The translations under genes were made by a program, and so were the position numbers. A stretch of DNA of 64,000 nt from Rhynchopus euleeides (lineage: Eukaryota; Euglenozoa; Diplonemea; Diplonemida; Diplonemidae), in contig OY723273.1 in assembly GCA_963210315.1 (NCBI GenBank), forward strand, positions 2,284,322 through 2,348,321. Direction: 5' to 3'. Shown here one piece after another: positions 1-11,700 of this stretch (the stretch's first letter is position 1; every line of letters starts with the position of its first letter). The notes under the pieces are model-generated. The model did not search any database and had not been told where the DNA came from. It worked only from the letters and a program-made list of their open reading frames with translations.

Positions 1-2124
1 CTCCTCCCCCCCTCCCGAATAGGACGGCATGCCATAGGATTCGTCTCTCACTGCCCGCTGCACCGCATGGTCGCACAAAACGACCATCCCTGCTTTATCC
101 TCTATCCGAGCCGCCGAGACGGCTTAACCCCAGCGGCTGCGACTGCAATGTATCGCGCGAGGGGTTGAAAAGGCTGAATGGTGGGTGGGGGGGGGGGGTG
201 TGGTGGGATGCGTGGCGTGGGCTGAAAATATATCCCACGGTGGCACCCGAAGTCCGCACGCGGTGCTATTGAGTTCCTTCGGTTTGTGGGTTCATCAGAA
301 GCAGCGCCGTGGTGCTAGTCTTTTTGTGACAATAGTTTGCCTGCCGCACCCAACATGAAGTGAACGTGCTGTGAGCAGCGCGCAACAGACTCGCCTCCCG
401 GGCCTGTTTGTGGCGCCACATCTCTCTCAATACAATACAATTACTTGCCACAGCAATAAGGTTCTGCTGCATGTGAGGGTCCTGCGAGGGTCCCTCCCCG
501 ATACGCCCCGATACGTAAACTCTATTATGGTTTGATGCGTGTTTCGCTTTATGGCATTTCCGAAGCGCCATAAATGCGCATATCTCGCACAGCACTGTAT
601 GTGCACATTGCAATAATAAGGGCCATGCGAGGGTGGGCTAACAATACAAACGTCGGGATGGGTATGAAGTTAAAAAAAGTGATGAGGGGGGGGTGGGTTC
701 TGTACAGCAAATGCACCCACGTTTCTATCCAACACGGGAAAAAAAGCTGTCACACAGGGCGCGCGATGCCTGGCCCTGTCACCGAATCAAGAACACCGCT
801 GTGATCCAACTCCGCAGCGCACATCGTGGGAAGAGAAGGGGAGGGGGGGGGACAGGCCACTTCTTCCAAAAAGGGGAAAAATATTGGACACGTTTTTCGT
901 TCTTCTTCTGTTTTTATCTTATTTTGTATTATCCCCCCCCCCCCCGCCACCCCCGGAACGCGTCAAGTATCAGACACAGCAAACTCGGGTCGAGCTCCCT
1001 CCCTTGTCTGGAGATCACCGTGATTTGAATGGTATTCGGCGTTCTCGCCTTGTTTGCTTTGGGTTGTTCCTTTGGGAGCAGGTGTCGAAGGGGAAGTGTG
1101 GCGTGCATGCTGGGGTCTGCATCCAAAAGGGAAGCGGCAAGCGGAGGTGCAGACTGGTCAGGTGCTGGGAGACGTGCCTTTGCTTTCACTCTCGACAATC
1201 AAAAAGCCCCCCCCCCCCCCTCAGACTCGGGGGGGGGCAGGGCTGTAAATAAGGTTTGGGGGTCAGGAGTCGGGAGTCGGGAGTCGGTTATTTACAGTCA
1301 CCTAAGGTACCTGGGGTGGGGGGCTGGGGGGGACAGGCGGTCTCAAACCCTACTCAATCCTGCACTCATCCTGTAGTACGGCCACCTCTGCCGTGGAGAG
1401 TCCCATGGACCCTCCAGCAGTCGCCCACCATTCGGTCAGGGCGGACTGACTCGGCGCTTGCGGGGTCTTCCCGCGTGCGAGGTGGTCCGCGAAGAAGCAC
1501 GCGACGCACAGCGCCATGTTGGCTGTCCCAGCCAACCCCCCACTTCGCCCGCAGCGCCCCACACGCTGCGAGCACCTCACTCACGGCAGCAGTATTTGGC
1601 TGCATAGCTCTCAGTATTTCCCGTGCATGCAGCGCATGCATCCACAAATTTTGTGGATGCATCCACACACAGCCTGGAGCTCCGAAGCCCTGCATGCAGG
1701 CCTGCCTGCAGTGGATGAATGCCTGTATGCCAAATCAAAAATCCATTTTTTGACATTTTCGGGCATCCCTGGATGCCGTGGATGCATGCATGGATGCATC
1801 CACACCATCCACGGCCCCACTGAGAGCTATGTTGGCTGTGAGTCAAACACTACTGCCTCTACCTGAGGCATGTTGTGTCGCAACAGTTGCGTCACATGTG
1901 TGACGTATCTGTGTGGAGTGTGTGTGGTTGTGCACGTGTGCGCTGCGGTATGCTCAACCACCTGATGGGGGCGGAACACAACTCTTCTTGGGAGCTGCCA
2001 GGATCTGGCAAAAGGGGCGGGAAAGGGGCGCCGTATTCACAGCAGTGGTTTGGCAATGAACTCACCCCAGTTCAGAGACCGGTAATGAAGAAGATGACTG
2101 GGAGGCACACACCATGTCCCACCC
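1..2124. other. Intergenic, no supported gene
   Basis: I see no recognisable protein or RNA gene here. The open frames are short, lack recognisable motifs and often run through homopolymers. Poly-G or poly-C runs lie near 188-199, 841-850, 935-946, 1207-1220 and 1231-1238. A short GGGAGTC tandem near 1265-1288 is followed by TTATTTACA, and the same arrangement recurs near 2312-2342. Confidence 0.6.
1621..1820. repeat. Cluster of GGATGCATCC-type palindromic words
   Basis: This 200-bp stretch is dense in ATGCATCC and its complement GGATGCAT, for example near 1636-1670 and 1770-1805, plus GCATGCAGG and CCTGCATGC words. The copies point both ways, so the stretch can fold back on itself. No coding function is seen. 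Confidence 0.5.
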
Positions 2125-2275
2125 AGCGGGACCCCCACACCCCCACCCACCCATCGGGACCCCCCCTCCTCGGGTGTTCCAAAAACCCTTTCTTTTGAAT
2201 ATTTGGAGTCTGTGCGGATCGCAGTGGGGTCATTTTGGCCATGGGGTGCCTAATACCGCACATTCCCTAAGGGAA
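2125..2275 (+). repeat. Dispersed copy of the ~190-bp GC-rich repeat
   Basis: The segment starts at AGCGGGACCCC and carries the same ordered landmarks as the tandem copies at 12900-13790: CTCCTCGGGTGTTCC, CTTTCTTTTGAA, TGTGCGGATCGCAGTGGGG and a final CATGGGGTGCCTA. It most resembles the last copy of that array, which ends in the same way. It is therefore a remote relative of that array, about 10.7 kb away. Confidence 0.7.
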
Positions 2276-4365
2276 GCAAGGCAACCCTCCCAATCCCAAA
2301 AAATCCGGCGCGAGTCGGGAGTCGGGAGTCGGCCTTATTTACACCCCCGGGGGGGGGGAACAGAAAACCGAGGCCCTCACAGATAGGGCATCGCCCGACT
2401 GACCGAGGTGCAACAAATCTCGCTCGCCTCTGTTGGCTAGAGGCACTGCCAACAGAGACGGTTTGAAGAAGGCCTGAAGCAAAATGCCTTTAGCTGCACT
2501 GTGTTCCCGATCTCGCTGGTTGTGGTAACTTGTGTCGCTATTTCATATGGCAGTGGCACAAACGAAAAAAACGACGTGTGTGAGGTGGTTTATTTGTGCC
2601 TGTGCCCTGCTGTGATTGTTGCGGCAAAAAAGTATATGCCTTTTGGGGGGTCTTCGCTACGGGGTGATCGCCAGTGCATTTTAGTGCATTTCCTGTTGAA
2701 TTAGGTGAAAACTGACGACTGGCTGAAGAAGGATAACGACCAGCGAAGACCCCCTATATTTTTAAAAAAAACCTTCATGGATTCTGTTGAACGCACCACC
2801 GCCCCCACCCCCACTCCCCCTCCAGGAATATTGTGCGTGACTTTTCCCCCGACTATCCCCGCCACTCCTTCGTCTGGACCTGTTGACGTAGGTCACCCTG
2901 CTACCAGACAGCTCCTCGGCTGGAATGCCATTCACAGCTGTACCCTACCCCCCTGCTTATAGCTCTCTATTGCACCGCGTGCCAACTGTCCGCGACTCGC
3001 TTCCAAGCCTGTGCACCCGTCTTTGGGTGGTTGCGGGAATTCAGGCTTGCGCCGTACGTAATGCCTTGTTCTCCATCTCCCCAGACGGAGCGACAGCGCC
3101 ACACGACTTTTCTGCCAAGTCATTCAATGGAGGGTACACCTTCATACACTCAGCACATCGCACATTGCGATACTTGATGCAGACCGCCGGACGACTGTCT
3201 TGAGCGATTTGTTCGGCTGGATTCTGTTTGCCCCAGGTTATTTGCCCCAAGGCAAAAAAAGCTGTCTTCTCCGCATCCCGATGCGAGCCAGCTTGTCGTA
3301 CGGAAGCAAAGTCGGTTGCAAAGAATAATGACAGCCAGCTATATGACGAACGTGGCTCTGCTGCCTCTATGTGATTCGCCCCTGACCCTCCAGCCCCCAC
3401 CGTGTGACATTTGTGCTGTCTCCCACTCCCTCCCCCCTTTGTGCTATGAGCCCGGAGAAGCGAAAGTGCGCTGCGCTTATCCCAACCAAGCAGCCCGAGT
3501 GCCACGGTAGAGCGATGACAACCACTGTCACGAAAGTTGCAGCGCCGCAGGAACAACCGGTACGACTGGAGCTTTGGCATTGGCACCTTTGAAGGTCATT
3601 TTCACAGGGCCTCATCACAGCCTTGAGACAAAAAACGTGAGCTCAACGAAAAGTAGTTCTGGGCTGTGTTCAGTTTCTCGACAGAGGGTGTTTCTGCCAT
3701 ATAGCGAAAGGTGTACAGTTTCTGCCCCCTCCCGTCACCCCCGCTTCATTGGCGTCTCGCAGTCAATATGACAATTATCTGCCTTGTCTCCGTTCTTGCT
3801 TATTGTCGTGGGATAGAACCGCAAAAGCTTACAAACAACATTGCTGAGGGTTGTTCCCATGACGCTGCCGCACCCTTTTTGTACTGGCGGAGACGGTGCA
3901 TCTCTGGGACGGTGGTTTGTGGACAACCGACCCGCTTTGGCTAAGTGAGCTTTTCATTGCGTTGTCATCCCCCATCCCCACGCATGTGCATGGCATTTTC
4001 TGACCCTTTTTTTGAGCACCACCTCCCTGCCTATGCTTGGTGAGGCTGTCACACGAAGGTAGGGAAGAACTCATCAGAATCTGGGGAGCACTGTATTGAC
4101 TGGCCCCGCTGATGAAAGCACGGTTCTTGGCAGAGTGAAATGGCTGTCATGTCATCCCGCATGAGCTGAACATCCAGCCACAGCTGATCACTTTCGAATT
4201 TGTTTTGCCATCATCCACAGCGGATCTCTGAGACGTGTCAGGTCCAACTTCGACCCAAGGTTCGATTCGTGCCGCCGAGGCTTGCCTTGGAGGGGTTCGA
4301 TATGTCCCTCCACACCCGAATGTTTCTGAATTTGCTGATCTGGGGTAATCAGGCTGGGGAAAAAA
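2276..4365. other. Intergenic, no supported gene
   Basis: Nothing in this stretch looks like a gene. The longest open frame, 3041-3586 on the minus strand (181 codons), has no recognisable motif and no composition typical of the real genes further right. Positions 3594-3725 belong to a dispersed repeat listed separately. Confidence 0.55.
3594..3725 (+). repeat. Dispersed repeat, copy related to 12330-12445
   Basis: It shares TTCACAGGGCCTCATCAC, then GCCTTGAGACAAA, then GTTTCT...GACAG, then GGGTGTTTCT and an AGCGAAAGG-like end with 12330-12445, in the same order and spacing. A shorter relative of the first block occurs at 7143-7160, inside the arm of the large foldback element, so this may be a decayed piece of that element family. 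Confidence 0.55.
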
Positions 4366-4788
4366 ACAACAAATCACAACAAATCACACCCGATCACAAC
4401 AGATCACAACAAATCACAAGGCAAATGTTGTGATTTGTTGTGATTTTTTGCGATTTGTTGCGGCCAGTTGTGATTTGTTGTGACTAGGTGTGACGTGGTG
4501 TGATTTGTTGTGACCAGTTGTGACGACTTGTGACCCTTTTGTGATGAGTTGTGATGAGGTGTGATCTGTTGTGATCTGTTGTGATCGCGATCCAAAATTT
4601 TAAATTTTTGAAATTTTGGATCGCGATCACAACAGATCACAACAGATCACACCTCATCACAACTCATCACAACTCATCACAACTCATCACAACTCATCAC
4701 AAAAGGGTCACAAGTCGTCACAACTGGTCGCAACAAATCACAACTGGCCACAACAAATCGCAACAAATCGCAACAAATCACAACAACT
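4366..4788. repeat. Foldback of CACAAC/GATCACAAC-type short repeats
   Basis: The right half (about 4609-4788) is iterated CACAAC(A/T)(A/G/C)ATCA-like 9-12 bp words. The left half (about 4430-4604) is its reverse complement. The centre at 4581-4630 is a near-perfect palindrome, GTGATCGCGATCC on one side and its complement on the other, around an AT-only core. A short forward-oriented block at 4366-4422 gives a second fold point near 4425. The sequence should form a long hairpin or cruciform. No coding sense is seen. Confidence 0.85.
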
Positions 4789-4794
4789 ATATTA

Positions 4795-5127
4795 CGTATA
4801 TATAATAATATATATAATACGTAAAACATGTATTTTACTTGCATGCAAGTATTTTACTTGTCATGCAAGTATTATACATGTATTTTACTTGTCATGCAAG
4901 TATTTTACATGTATAATACTTGCATGACAAGTATTATACATGTAAAATACATGTAAATGCCTGAAATATACATGTAAAATACATGTATATCAAGTAAAAA
5001 TACAAGTATAATAGTTGACATGCAAGTATTATACTTGTATTTTTACTTGATATACATGTATTTTACATGTATATTTCAGGCATATACATGTATTATACAT
5101 GTATAATAGTTGACATGCAAGTATTAT
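4795..5127. repeat. AT-rich tract of TACATGTA / TTGCATGCAA palindromic words
   Basis: This tract is almost wholly made of self-complementary words such as TACATGTA, ATACTTGCATG and CATGCAAGTAT, in both orientations, spaced by TATTTTAC or TATTATAC. Equivalent tracts lie at 6814-6925, 7727-7850, 9945-10065 and 10870-11690. They join the foldback elements and may be part of them. Confidence 0.75.
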
Positions 5128-6820
5128 ACATGTACCGTATACGTAAATATTTTGGAACGTAAATATTATGGAACGTAAATATTTTGGAACGCTGGTGGGT
5201 TGGCGTTCCAGATTTTTTTCGTTCCATAATATTTACAGGGCTTTCTGCGACTCGGGGACTTGGACCAGGTGATCGGACGGCATACAGAGTCCCTGACGGG
5301 ACCTACTCGTGCACTTTTCGCGCGATTCCTGACGCAAGCCGTCCTCACCACCGAGTCCCCAACTGGCCCTGTAAATATTATGGAACGTAAATATTATGGA
5401 ACGGACCGGCCAAAAATGGGCCCGTTCCATAATATTTACGTTCCATAATATTTACGTATACTAATGGTGCCCCTGACGACCCCATATTGCGTAGTTTGTG
5501 CGTAGTGAAAAGGGGGGGGGGGTCTCATTTTTTGATTTACTCAGCCATTCTCTGTCTCTATGCCGGGACCCCAAACTCAAGGAGTTCTTGCTGTTCCGGG
5601 GTCAGTGAGGGTGCAGGCGCTTCAGGTGCTGCAGGTGCTGCAGGTTCTTCAGGTGCTGCAGCGCTGGCAGCCTTCGGTGCGGGTTTCGACGCAGTCTTTG
5701 CAGGTCTCTTTGGGGGTGCCCTTTGGCGCGGTGCCTGCTTCAGCTCGTCGGGTGGAAGCATCAACGCATCATTAAGCGGTGCCTGCTTCAGCTCCTCCGG
5801 GTGGAAGCGTCAACGCATCATTAAGGAAGAAGGAAGCACAGTTGCTACGCTTTTTTGCAGCTGCAGGAAACGACACCATACCCAACAACAATCCCCAGAC
5901 CGTCGAGGGAGAGTGGGCGCCTGGATCCCGTGACACAGATCTCTAGTGCCGTTGTGATCCCCTCGGATAACGTCTCCTGGACGTTGTCAGCGGAGGTTGC
6001 CTGTGTGGCGGTGACCTCCGTATACCCCGCGGGATCCAGTGCCAGTAGCGCCTTCTTCAGCTTTTCGTCGACCCCTCGGCTGACGCTCTCCTTGATGTCA
6101 AGGGCCACCTTCAGGGTGGCACCTCGCAGCGCCCTGAAGGCTGTGATCGTATCATCATTCACAATCTCGAGGGTGTTCTACGCGGCTCCTGGAACTCACT
6201 TCCTTCTCAGGTGTTTCTGGGCATGGGGCAACCTTGCCCAGGTGTTTCTGGAGTCCCGCCCCACATGTCGTGCGTTCTTTCGTACGGTGTATAGTGAGTT
6301 CTGGCAATAATTTTTTGCTCGGTCAGCGCAGTGCATCCAGTCCTGTCTCAGTAGCCACACAGAAAGGGGGACCAAAAAAACTGGGGGGGGACCAAAAAGC
6401 GAGACCCCCCCCCCAGATTGCGTAGTTTGTGCGTAGTGAAAAAGGGGTAAATCAGGGGCACCATATACGGTATAATACATGTACCGTATACGTAAATATT
6501 ATGGAACGTAAATATTATGGAACGGGCCCATTTTTGGCCGGTCCGTTCCATAATATTTACGTTCCAAAATATTTACAGGGCCAGTTCGGGACTCGGTGGT
6601 GAGGACGGCTTGCGTCAGGAATCGCGCGAAAAGTGCACGAGTAGGTCCCGTCAGGGACTCTGTACGCCGTCCGATCACCTGGTCCAAGTCCCCGAGTCGC
6701 AGAAAGCCCTGTAAATATTATGGAACGAAAAAAATCTGGAACGCCAACCCACCAGCGTTCCAAAATATTTACGTTCCATAATATTTACGTTCCAAAATAT
6801 TTACGTATACGGTACATGTA
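5128..6820. mobile_element. Foldback element with ~350-bp inverted arms
   Basis: Positions 5128-5476 are the reverse complement of about 6452-6820, with one indel of roughly 18 bp near the inner end. The arms are built from repeated CGTAAATATTATGGAAC words in both directions around a unique core (about 5235-5375 and 6575-6710). The 975-bp loop is bounded by a 26-bp direct repeat at 5486-5511 and 6417-6442, each followed or preceded by G/C homopolymer. No transposase and no clear target duplication were found. Long inverted arms with an unrelated loop are typical of foldback-type elements; mobility is inferred. Confidence 0.7.
5558..6162 (-). pseudogene. Possible broken gene in the loop of the small foldback
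   Basis: Two minus-strand segments read like protein. Positions 6162 to 5845 give about 105 residues of ordinary mixed composition, containing VDEKLKKALLALDPAGY. Positions 5815 to 5558 give an Ala/Pro/Lys-rich segment ending in LTPEQQELLEFGVPA. They lie in different frames. Between them a repeat of about 43 bp (5739-5776 and 5782-5824) is duplicated, and one copy has an extra base that shifts the frame. The first segment has no ATG at its start and a stop just upstream, so either an upstream exon is missing or the frame is decayed. The sequence resembles no family I know. I infer a captured or element-borne gene, probably degenerate; an intron between the segments is possible, but no GTATG/AG pair restores the frame. 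Confidence 0.3.
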
Positions 6821-7077
6821 AATGCATGAAATATACATGTAAAATACATGTATATCAAGTAAAAATACATGTATAATAGTTGACATGCAAGTATTATACA
6901 TGTATTTTTACTTGATATACCGTAAACGGAAATATTGTGGACCGTAATAAAGGTGAACCGTACTATAGGTGGACCGTAAAAAAGATGGAACAAATGGGAT
7001 TTTTCCGGAACTTGGAACATTTTTACGGTCCACCTATTTTACGGTTGGGATCGTGGACTTGGCGGTTTTTTTACGAG

Positions 7078-7107
7078 TTCCTTCGCGACGAAGTCGCGAA
7101 GGAACCA
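7078..7107. repeat. Short palindrome in the left arm
   Basis: GTTCCTTCGCGAC and its exact complement flank a GAA loop. The matching site in the right arm (about 10688-10717) has one changed base in one half, so only the left copy is a perfect hairpin. Confidence 0.7.
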
Positions 7108-8845
7108 AGGAAATCGTACGACTGAAGCTGCAGGATTAACACCACAGGGCCTCAGCACAGAGTGTGCGCTCACCATCGTCCGGGAACTGTTCTCCCACAG
7201 TTACTGCAGGGTGTACTACACTAAAGGAGTACGATTTCCCTGAATTTTCCGGGCACTGATTCACGAATTTACATCTGGAGGGAGCCCGGTGGTCTCAGCT
7301 TCTGTCTGCGCGCCCTGCCGTACTGTGGCTGCTTTTGTGGGCTCGTGCAGCAGGTTCTACTTTTACTTCTACCGGAATGCTCCTTGCATGGTACTACACT
7401 TCTCGAGGTGTGGTGGTGGGTGAGTCTCGAGGTGAGTGGTGGTGATCGTGCCTTTTCCACACGCAGGGAGGACTTGCTTCTCTTGCTGGTGTTGGTTGCG
7501 GTGGTGGAGGGAGGGTCCAAAGCTGGGAGGTCGGGAGGCCTACGTGTGGGTGTCTGCGGCGTGGAGGCCGCAGTCCGCGCCCCGCAACCCACCAGCCCGC
7601 GGGCGAAAAACGCATTGTCTTTTCCATATGCAGTCCCAATAAATAGTGGACCGTAAAAAAGATGGAACGTTTGGCCTTTTTTTGGGAACTTGGAACATTT
7701 TTACGGTCCACCCTTTTTCCGTTTACGGTACATGTATTTTACATGTATATTTTAGGCATATACATGTATTATACATGTATAATAGTTGACATGCAAGTAT
7801 TATACATGTATAATACATGTAAAAATCGGTATTTTTACATGTAAAATTTACAAGATCCCACCGTGCACCCCTCCCTTCCAGTCTCTCACGAGAACTGATT
7901 GCTTCCTGACTATTGCGCACGAGGAAGGCAGCATCTGAGAAGGCCCGTCTGTAAATAACGGGAATGTACGGCGCGAGAAGCGGGTCTGACGGCGTCAACG
8001 CCTTGCTTCACCGCTGCTCCCTCGGGGATTCCTCCAGGGAATTCCGGAATTTTGGGACAGCCCGAATATCTGAGCGATGTGTGATCGATCTGTGAGCCCC
8101 TTCGGCTTGGCGGGCCTTCGGGAAGGGGGGGAACGCGAGCGAGAGGCACAACAAAATAAAGCCTGTACCACAACTCCTTTTTCACACCGTTTTTGGAGTA
8201 AATTATGGTTTCGCCATCTGCGACGGTGTGAGTGTTTTATTTGATTTTTTTCAGCAGCAGAGTCGGAGTGAATGTCAGTGTTTTCTGCATTCCCTGCAGT
8301 GAGGTGATGTACATATATTGTGCACCCAACGGTCTCAGCAAACATGGTCAGCATTGGCATCAACTTCGACTGAAGACAACTCGATGCCGTGCTTTGCCAA
8401 CTGCCCCGCACGGGACCTGCCCAGCAACACGAACTCAACATGAGCCCCAATTATACTTGACGATCACTGATCAGATCAAGAAAACACTGGTGACAACGAC
8501 GCTGCTTTGTTTACAGGGGATGCCAACGCCCCCACTGCACCCCCCCCCACCCCCCTGCAGGCGTAGTGGCTCCAAAAAGGACTCACGTTGCTGGAGGGTG
8601 GAGGAAAGCCTTTTGTCTTTCCTTCACTTTCGATCATCATACCCACCCCCTCCCCTGCAGGCACCCCTATTGTGAACACGTCAAAAAAGCACCCCCCCCC
8701 CACGCCCCCCACCCGTTTGAGGGTCAATGAGATGCCAGCCACCGCTGGGAGGTGTGGCATCTACCATTTCACCCTTGTCTGTGTGACACTGTCCCCCGGC
8801 CCCCTCGCACCCCACACCCACACCCACCTCCGTTTTTTTTCTTGC

Positions 8846-8853
8846 ACTTCTTG
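8846..8853 (+). repeat. Left target-site duplication ACTTCTTG
   Basis: This 8-bp word sits immediately before the left inverted repeat of the hAT-like element and is repeated exactly at 9564-9571. Confidence 0.85.
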
Positions 8854-9563
8854 CAGGGCATTAGTTTGACCTTCCCGACGGAGCCTGAAACCTGGTTACC
8901 CTGGTTATGACCCACCAAATATTTTCGCCCGGGCGCTTCGCGCCCGAGCGCCTCCTGCGCCGTTGTGACCGCGGCGTGCTATTATCTGTCTCCCCACCCC
9001 CAGGTTATGTATAGTCTCTACTTCCCCCGGGTTTGTAAGAGGTGTCAGACACAGCACACAATTCGCGCTGGTGCCAGGAGGATAACCCATCTACACGCGT
9101 GGAGTTGCGCCCCGGGTTTCCCACCACCCATGGTGTTGCACCAGTCAGTGGCGAAGGACACGACGCGGTTCCAGAATCTGTCCCCAGGGATTCTGTCTGC
9201 TCCAGCAGAATGCTGCAGATGTTGGCCGCATTCCGGCTGTTGCAGTCTTACGGCACGTTACGGGTCGATCACACACGAATCCGGGTCGCATGCTGGCTCA
9301 CCTTCGTCGTGGCCTGGGTTTCGTCGGTGAGGGACGGCGCAGAAGGGGGCTGTACAATCTTGGCCTGCATTACTGCCGCCGAATGACAGATGCAGGTCGT
9401 GTCGTACTATTGCTGCTTGGTGGGGCTAGCGCAGCAGGTTACTTGGTCAGGGAAACCCCCGGTTCCGAGCCAGATTTTTGACTTTTTTTTATTTTTTGAA
9501 ATAACCAGGTTTCTCCAAATCCTGGTTATCATAACCGGATAACCAGCCCAAACTAATGCCCTG
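8854..9563. mobile_element. Non-autonomous hAT-like DNA transposon, 710 bp
   Basis: The ends are exact inverted copies of CAGGGCATTAGTTTG (15 bp), followed inside by imperfect inverted CTGGTTAT/AACCAGG words. The flanks carry a perfect 8-bp direct duplication, ACTTCTTG. An 8-bp target duplication and termini beginning CAGGG are characteristic of the hAT superfamily. The 680-bp interior has no long conserved frame and no recognisable transposase, so it would depend on an enzyme supplied elsewhere. It sits inside the loop of the larger foldback and therefore inserted after that loop existed. A small GC-rich hairpin, GGGCGCTTCGCGCCC, lies near 8931-8945. Confidence 0.85.
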
Positions 9564-9571
9564 ACTTCTTG
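9564..9571 (+). repeat. Right target-site duplication ACTTCTTG
   Basis: This exact 8-bp copy of 8846-8853 lies directly after the right terminal inverted repeat. Removing the element and one copy leaves a continuous TTGCACTTCTTGGCATTTGC. Confidence 0.85.
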
Positions 9572-10980
9572 GCATTTGCAAAAGTCAGCCGGATGGCAGG
9601 CGAGGGCCCTATGTCGATCCGTCGCAAACAGGAGCCCTTTATCTTGCCGTGGTTTGTTGCGCCCAGGTGGAGGGAAACCCTGGTGTCGTGCGCCGCACTA
9701 AACGACAAGATCCTGGGGCCGTTCCGCCCCTCTGTGGCGTATCTTTCAACAACATCATACGGCAGGCTTTGTGCGGTGCCTGCACATTTTTACCACGCGT
9801 CGTTGGTATTATTTTTAGCCGGTTGCACAAACCAAAACAAAGAAAACCCGGCAAATCCTCTTTTTTTTTTGGCGGCGCACTACAGGGAAAAAAACGTGCC
9901 ATGCGCCTGTTTTGCAAGTTCCCCCCCCACGGTGGGATCTTGTAAATTTTACATGTAAAAATACCGATTTTTACATGTATTATACATGTATAATACTTGC
10001 ATGTCAACTATTATACATGTATAATACATGTATATGCCTGAAATATACATGTAAAATACATGTACCGTAAACGGAAAAAGGGTGGACCGTAAAAATGTTC
10101 CAAGTTCCCAAAAAAAGGCCAAACGTTCCATCTTTTTTACGGTCCACTATTTATTGGGACTGCATATGGAAAAGACAATGCGATTTTCGCCCGCGGGCTG
10201 GTGGGTTGCGGGGCGCGGACTGCGGCCTCCACGCCGCAGACTCCCGCACGTAGGCCTCCCGACCTCCCAGCTTTGGACCCTCCCTCCACCACCGCAACCA
10301 ACACCAGCAAGAGAAGCAAGTCCTCCCTGCGTGTGGAAAGGGCACGATCACCACCACTCACCTCGAGACTCACCCACCACCACACCTCGAGAAGTGTAGT
10401 ACCATGCAAGGAGCGTTCCGGTAGAAGTAAAAGTAGAACCTGATGCACGAGCCCACAAAAGCAGCCACAGTACGGCAGGGCGCGCAGACAGAAGCTGAGA
10501 CCACCGGGCTCCCTCCAGATGTAAATTTGTGAATCAGTGCCCGGAAAATTCAGGGAAATCGTACTCCTTTAGTGTAGTACACCCTGCAGTAACTGTGGGA
10601 GAACAGTTCCCGGACGATGGTGAGCGCACACTCTGTGCTGAGGCTCTGTGGTGTTAATCCTGCAGCTTCAGTCGTACGATTTCCTTGGTTCCTTCGCGAC
10701 TTCGTCACGAAGGAACTCGTAAAAAAACCGCCAAGTCCACTATCCCAACCGTAAAATAGGTGGACCGTAAAAATGTTCCAAGTTCCGGAAAAATCCCATT
10801 TGTTCCATCTTTTTTACGGTCCACCTATAGTACGGTTCACCTTTATTACGGTCCACAATATTTCCGTTTACGGTATATCAAGTAAAAATACATGTATAAT
10901 ACTTGCATGTCAACTATTATACATGTATTTTTACTTGATATACATGTATTTTACATGTATATTTCATGCATTTACATGTA

Positions 10981-11698
10981 TTTTACATGTATAATACTTG
11001 CATGACAAGTAAAATACTTGCATGCAAGTAAAATACATGTATTTTACTTGCATGCAAGTATTTTACTTGTCATGCAAGTATTTTACATGTATAATACTTG
11101 CATGACAAGTATTATACATGTAAAATACATGTAAATGCATGAAATATACATGTAAAATACATGTATAATAGTTGACATGCAAGTATTATACATGTATTTT
11201 TACTTGATATACATGTATTTTACATGTATATTTCATGCATTTACATGTATTTTACATGTATAATACTTGTCATGCAAGTATTATACATGTAAAATACTTG
11301 CACGACAAGTAAAATACATGTATAATACTTGCATGACAAGTAAAATACTTGCATGCAAGTAAAATACATGTATTTTACTTGCATGCAAGTATTTTACTTG
11401 TCATGCAAGTATTTTACATGTATAATACTTGCATGACAAGTATTATACATGTAAAATACATGTAAATGCATGAAATATACATGTAAAATACATGTATATC
11501 AAGTAAAGATACATGTATAATAGTTGACATGCAAGTATTATACATGTATTTTTACTTGATATACATGTATTTTACATGTATATTTCAGGCATATACATGT
11601 ATTATACATGTATAATAGTTGACATGCAAGTATTATACATGTATAATACATCTAAAAATCGGTATTTTTACATGTAAAATTTACAAGATCCCACCGTG
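10981..11698. repeat. Extended AT-rich palindromic tract with a third element end
   Basis: It consists of iterated TACATGTA, CTTGCATGCAAG and TTGACATGCAAGTAT words, with several internal inverted and direct repeats of 100 bp or more. Its right end, 11555-11700, nearly duplicates 7727-7867 in the same orientation, including the terminal AAAATTTACAAGATCCC block. The same end therefore occurs three times, at 7867, 9931 (inverted) and 11698. Confidence 0.75.
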
Positions 11699-11700
11699 CC

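Larger units (their letters stand above)
6813..10980. mobile_element. Large foldback element, ~1.05-kb inverted arms
   Basis: Positions 6813-7867 are the reverse complement of about 9931-10980, with only a few mismatches. The loop, 7868-9930, is unrelated to the arms and opens and closes with GATCCCACCGTG and its complement. The arms contain repeated ACCGTAAAAA/GGTGGACCGTA words, a GC-rich unique core (about 7270-7600 and 10150-10530) and terminal TACATGTA-rich tracts. The loop carries a nested hAT-like insertion at 8854-9563; outside it (7868-8853, 9572-9930) I recognise no gene. No transposase is seen, so the element would be non-autonomous. Low arm divergence implies a recent origin or ongoing gene conversion. 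Confidence 0.75.

Noticed and set aside
3041-3586. 181-codon minus-strand frame
   Set aside because: No motif, no acceptor-like AG before its start, and overlapping frames of similar length on the other strand.
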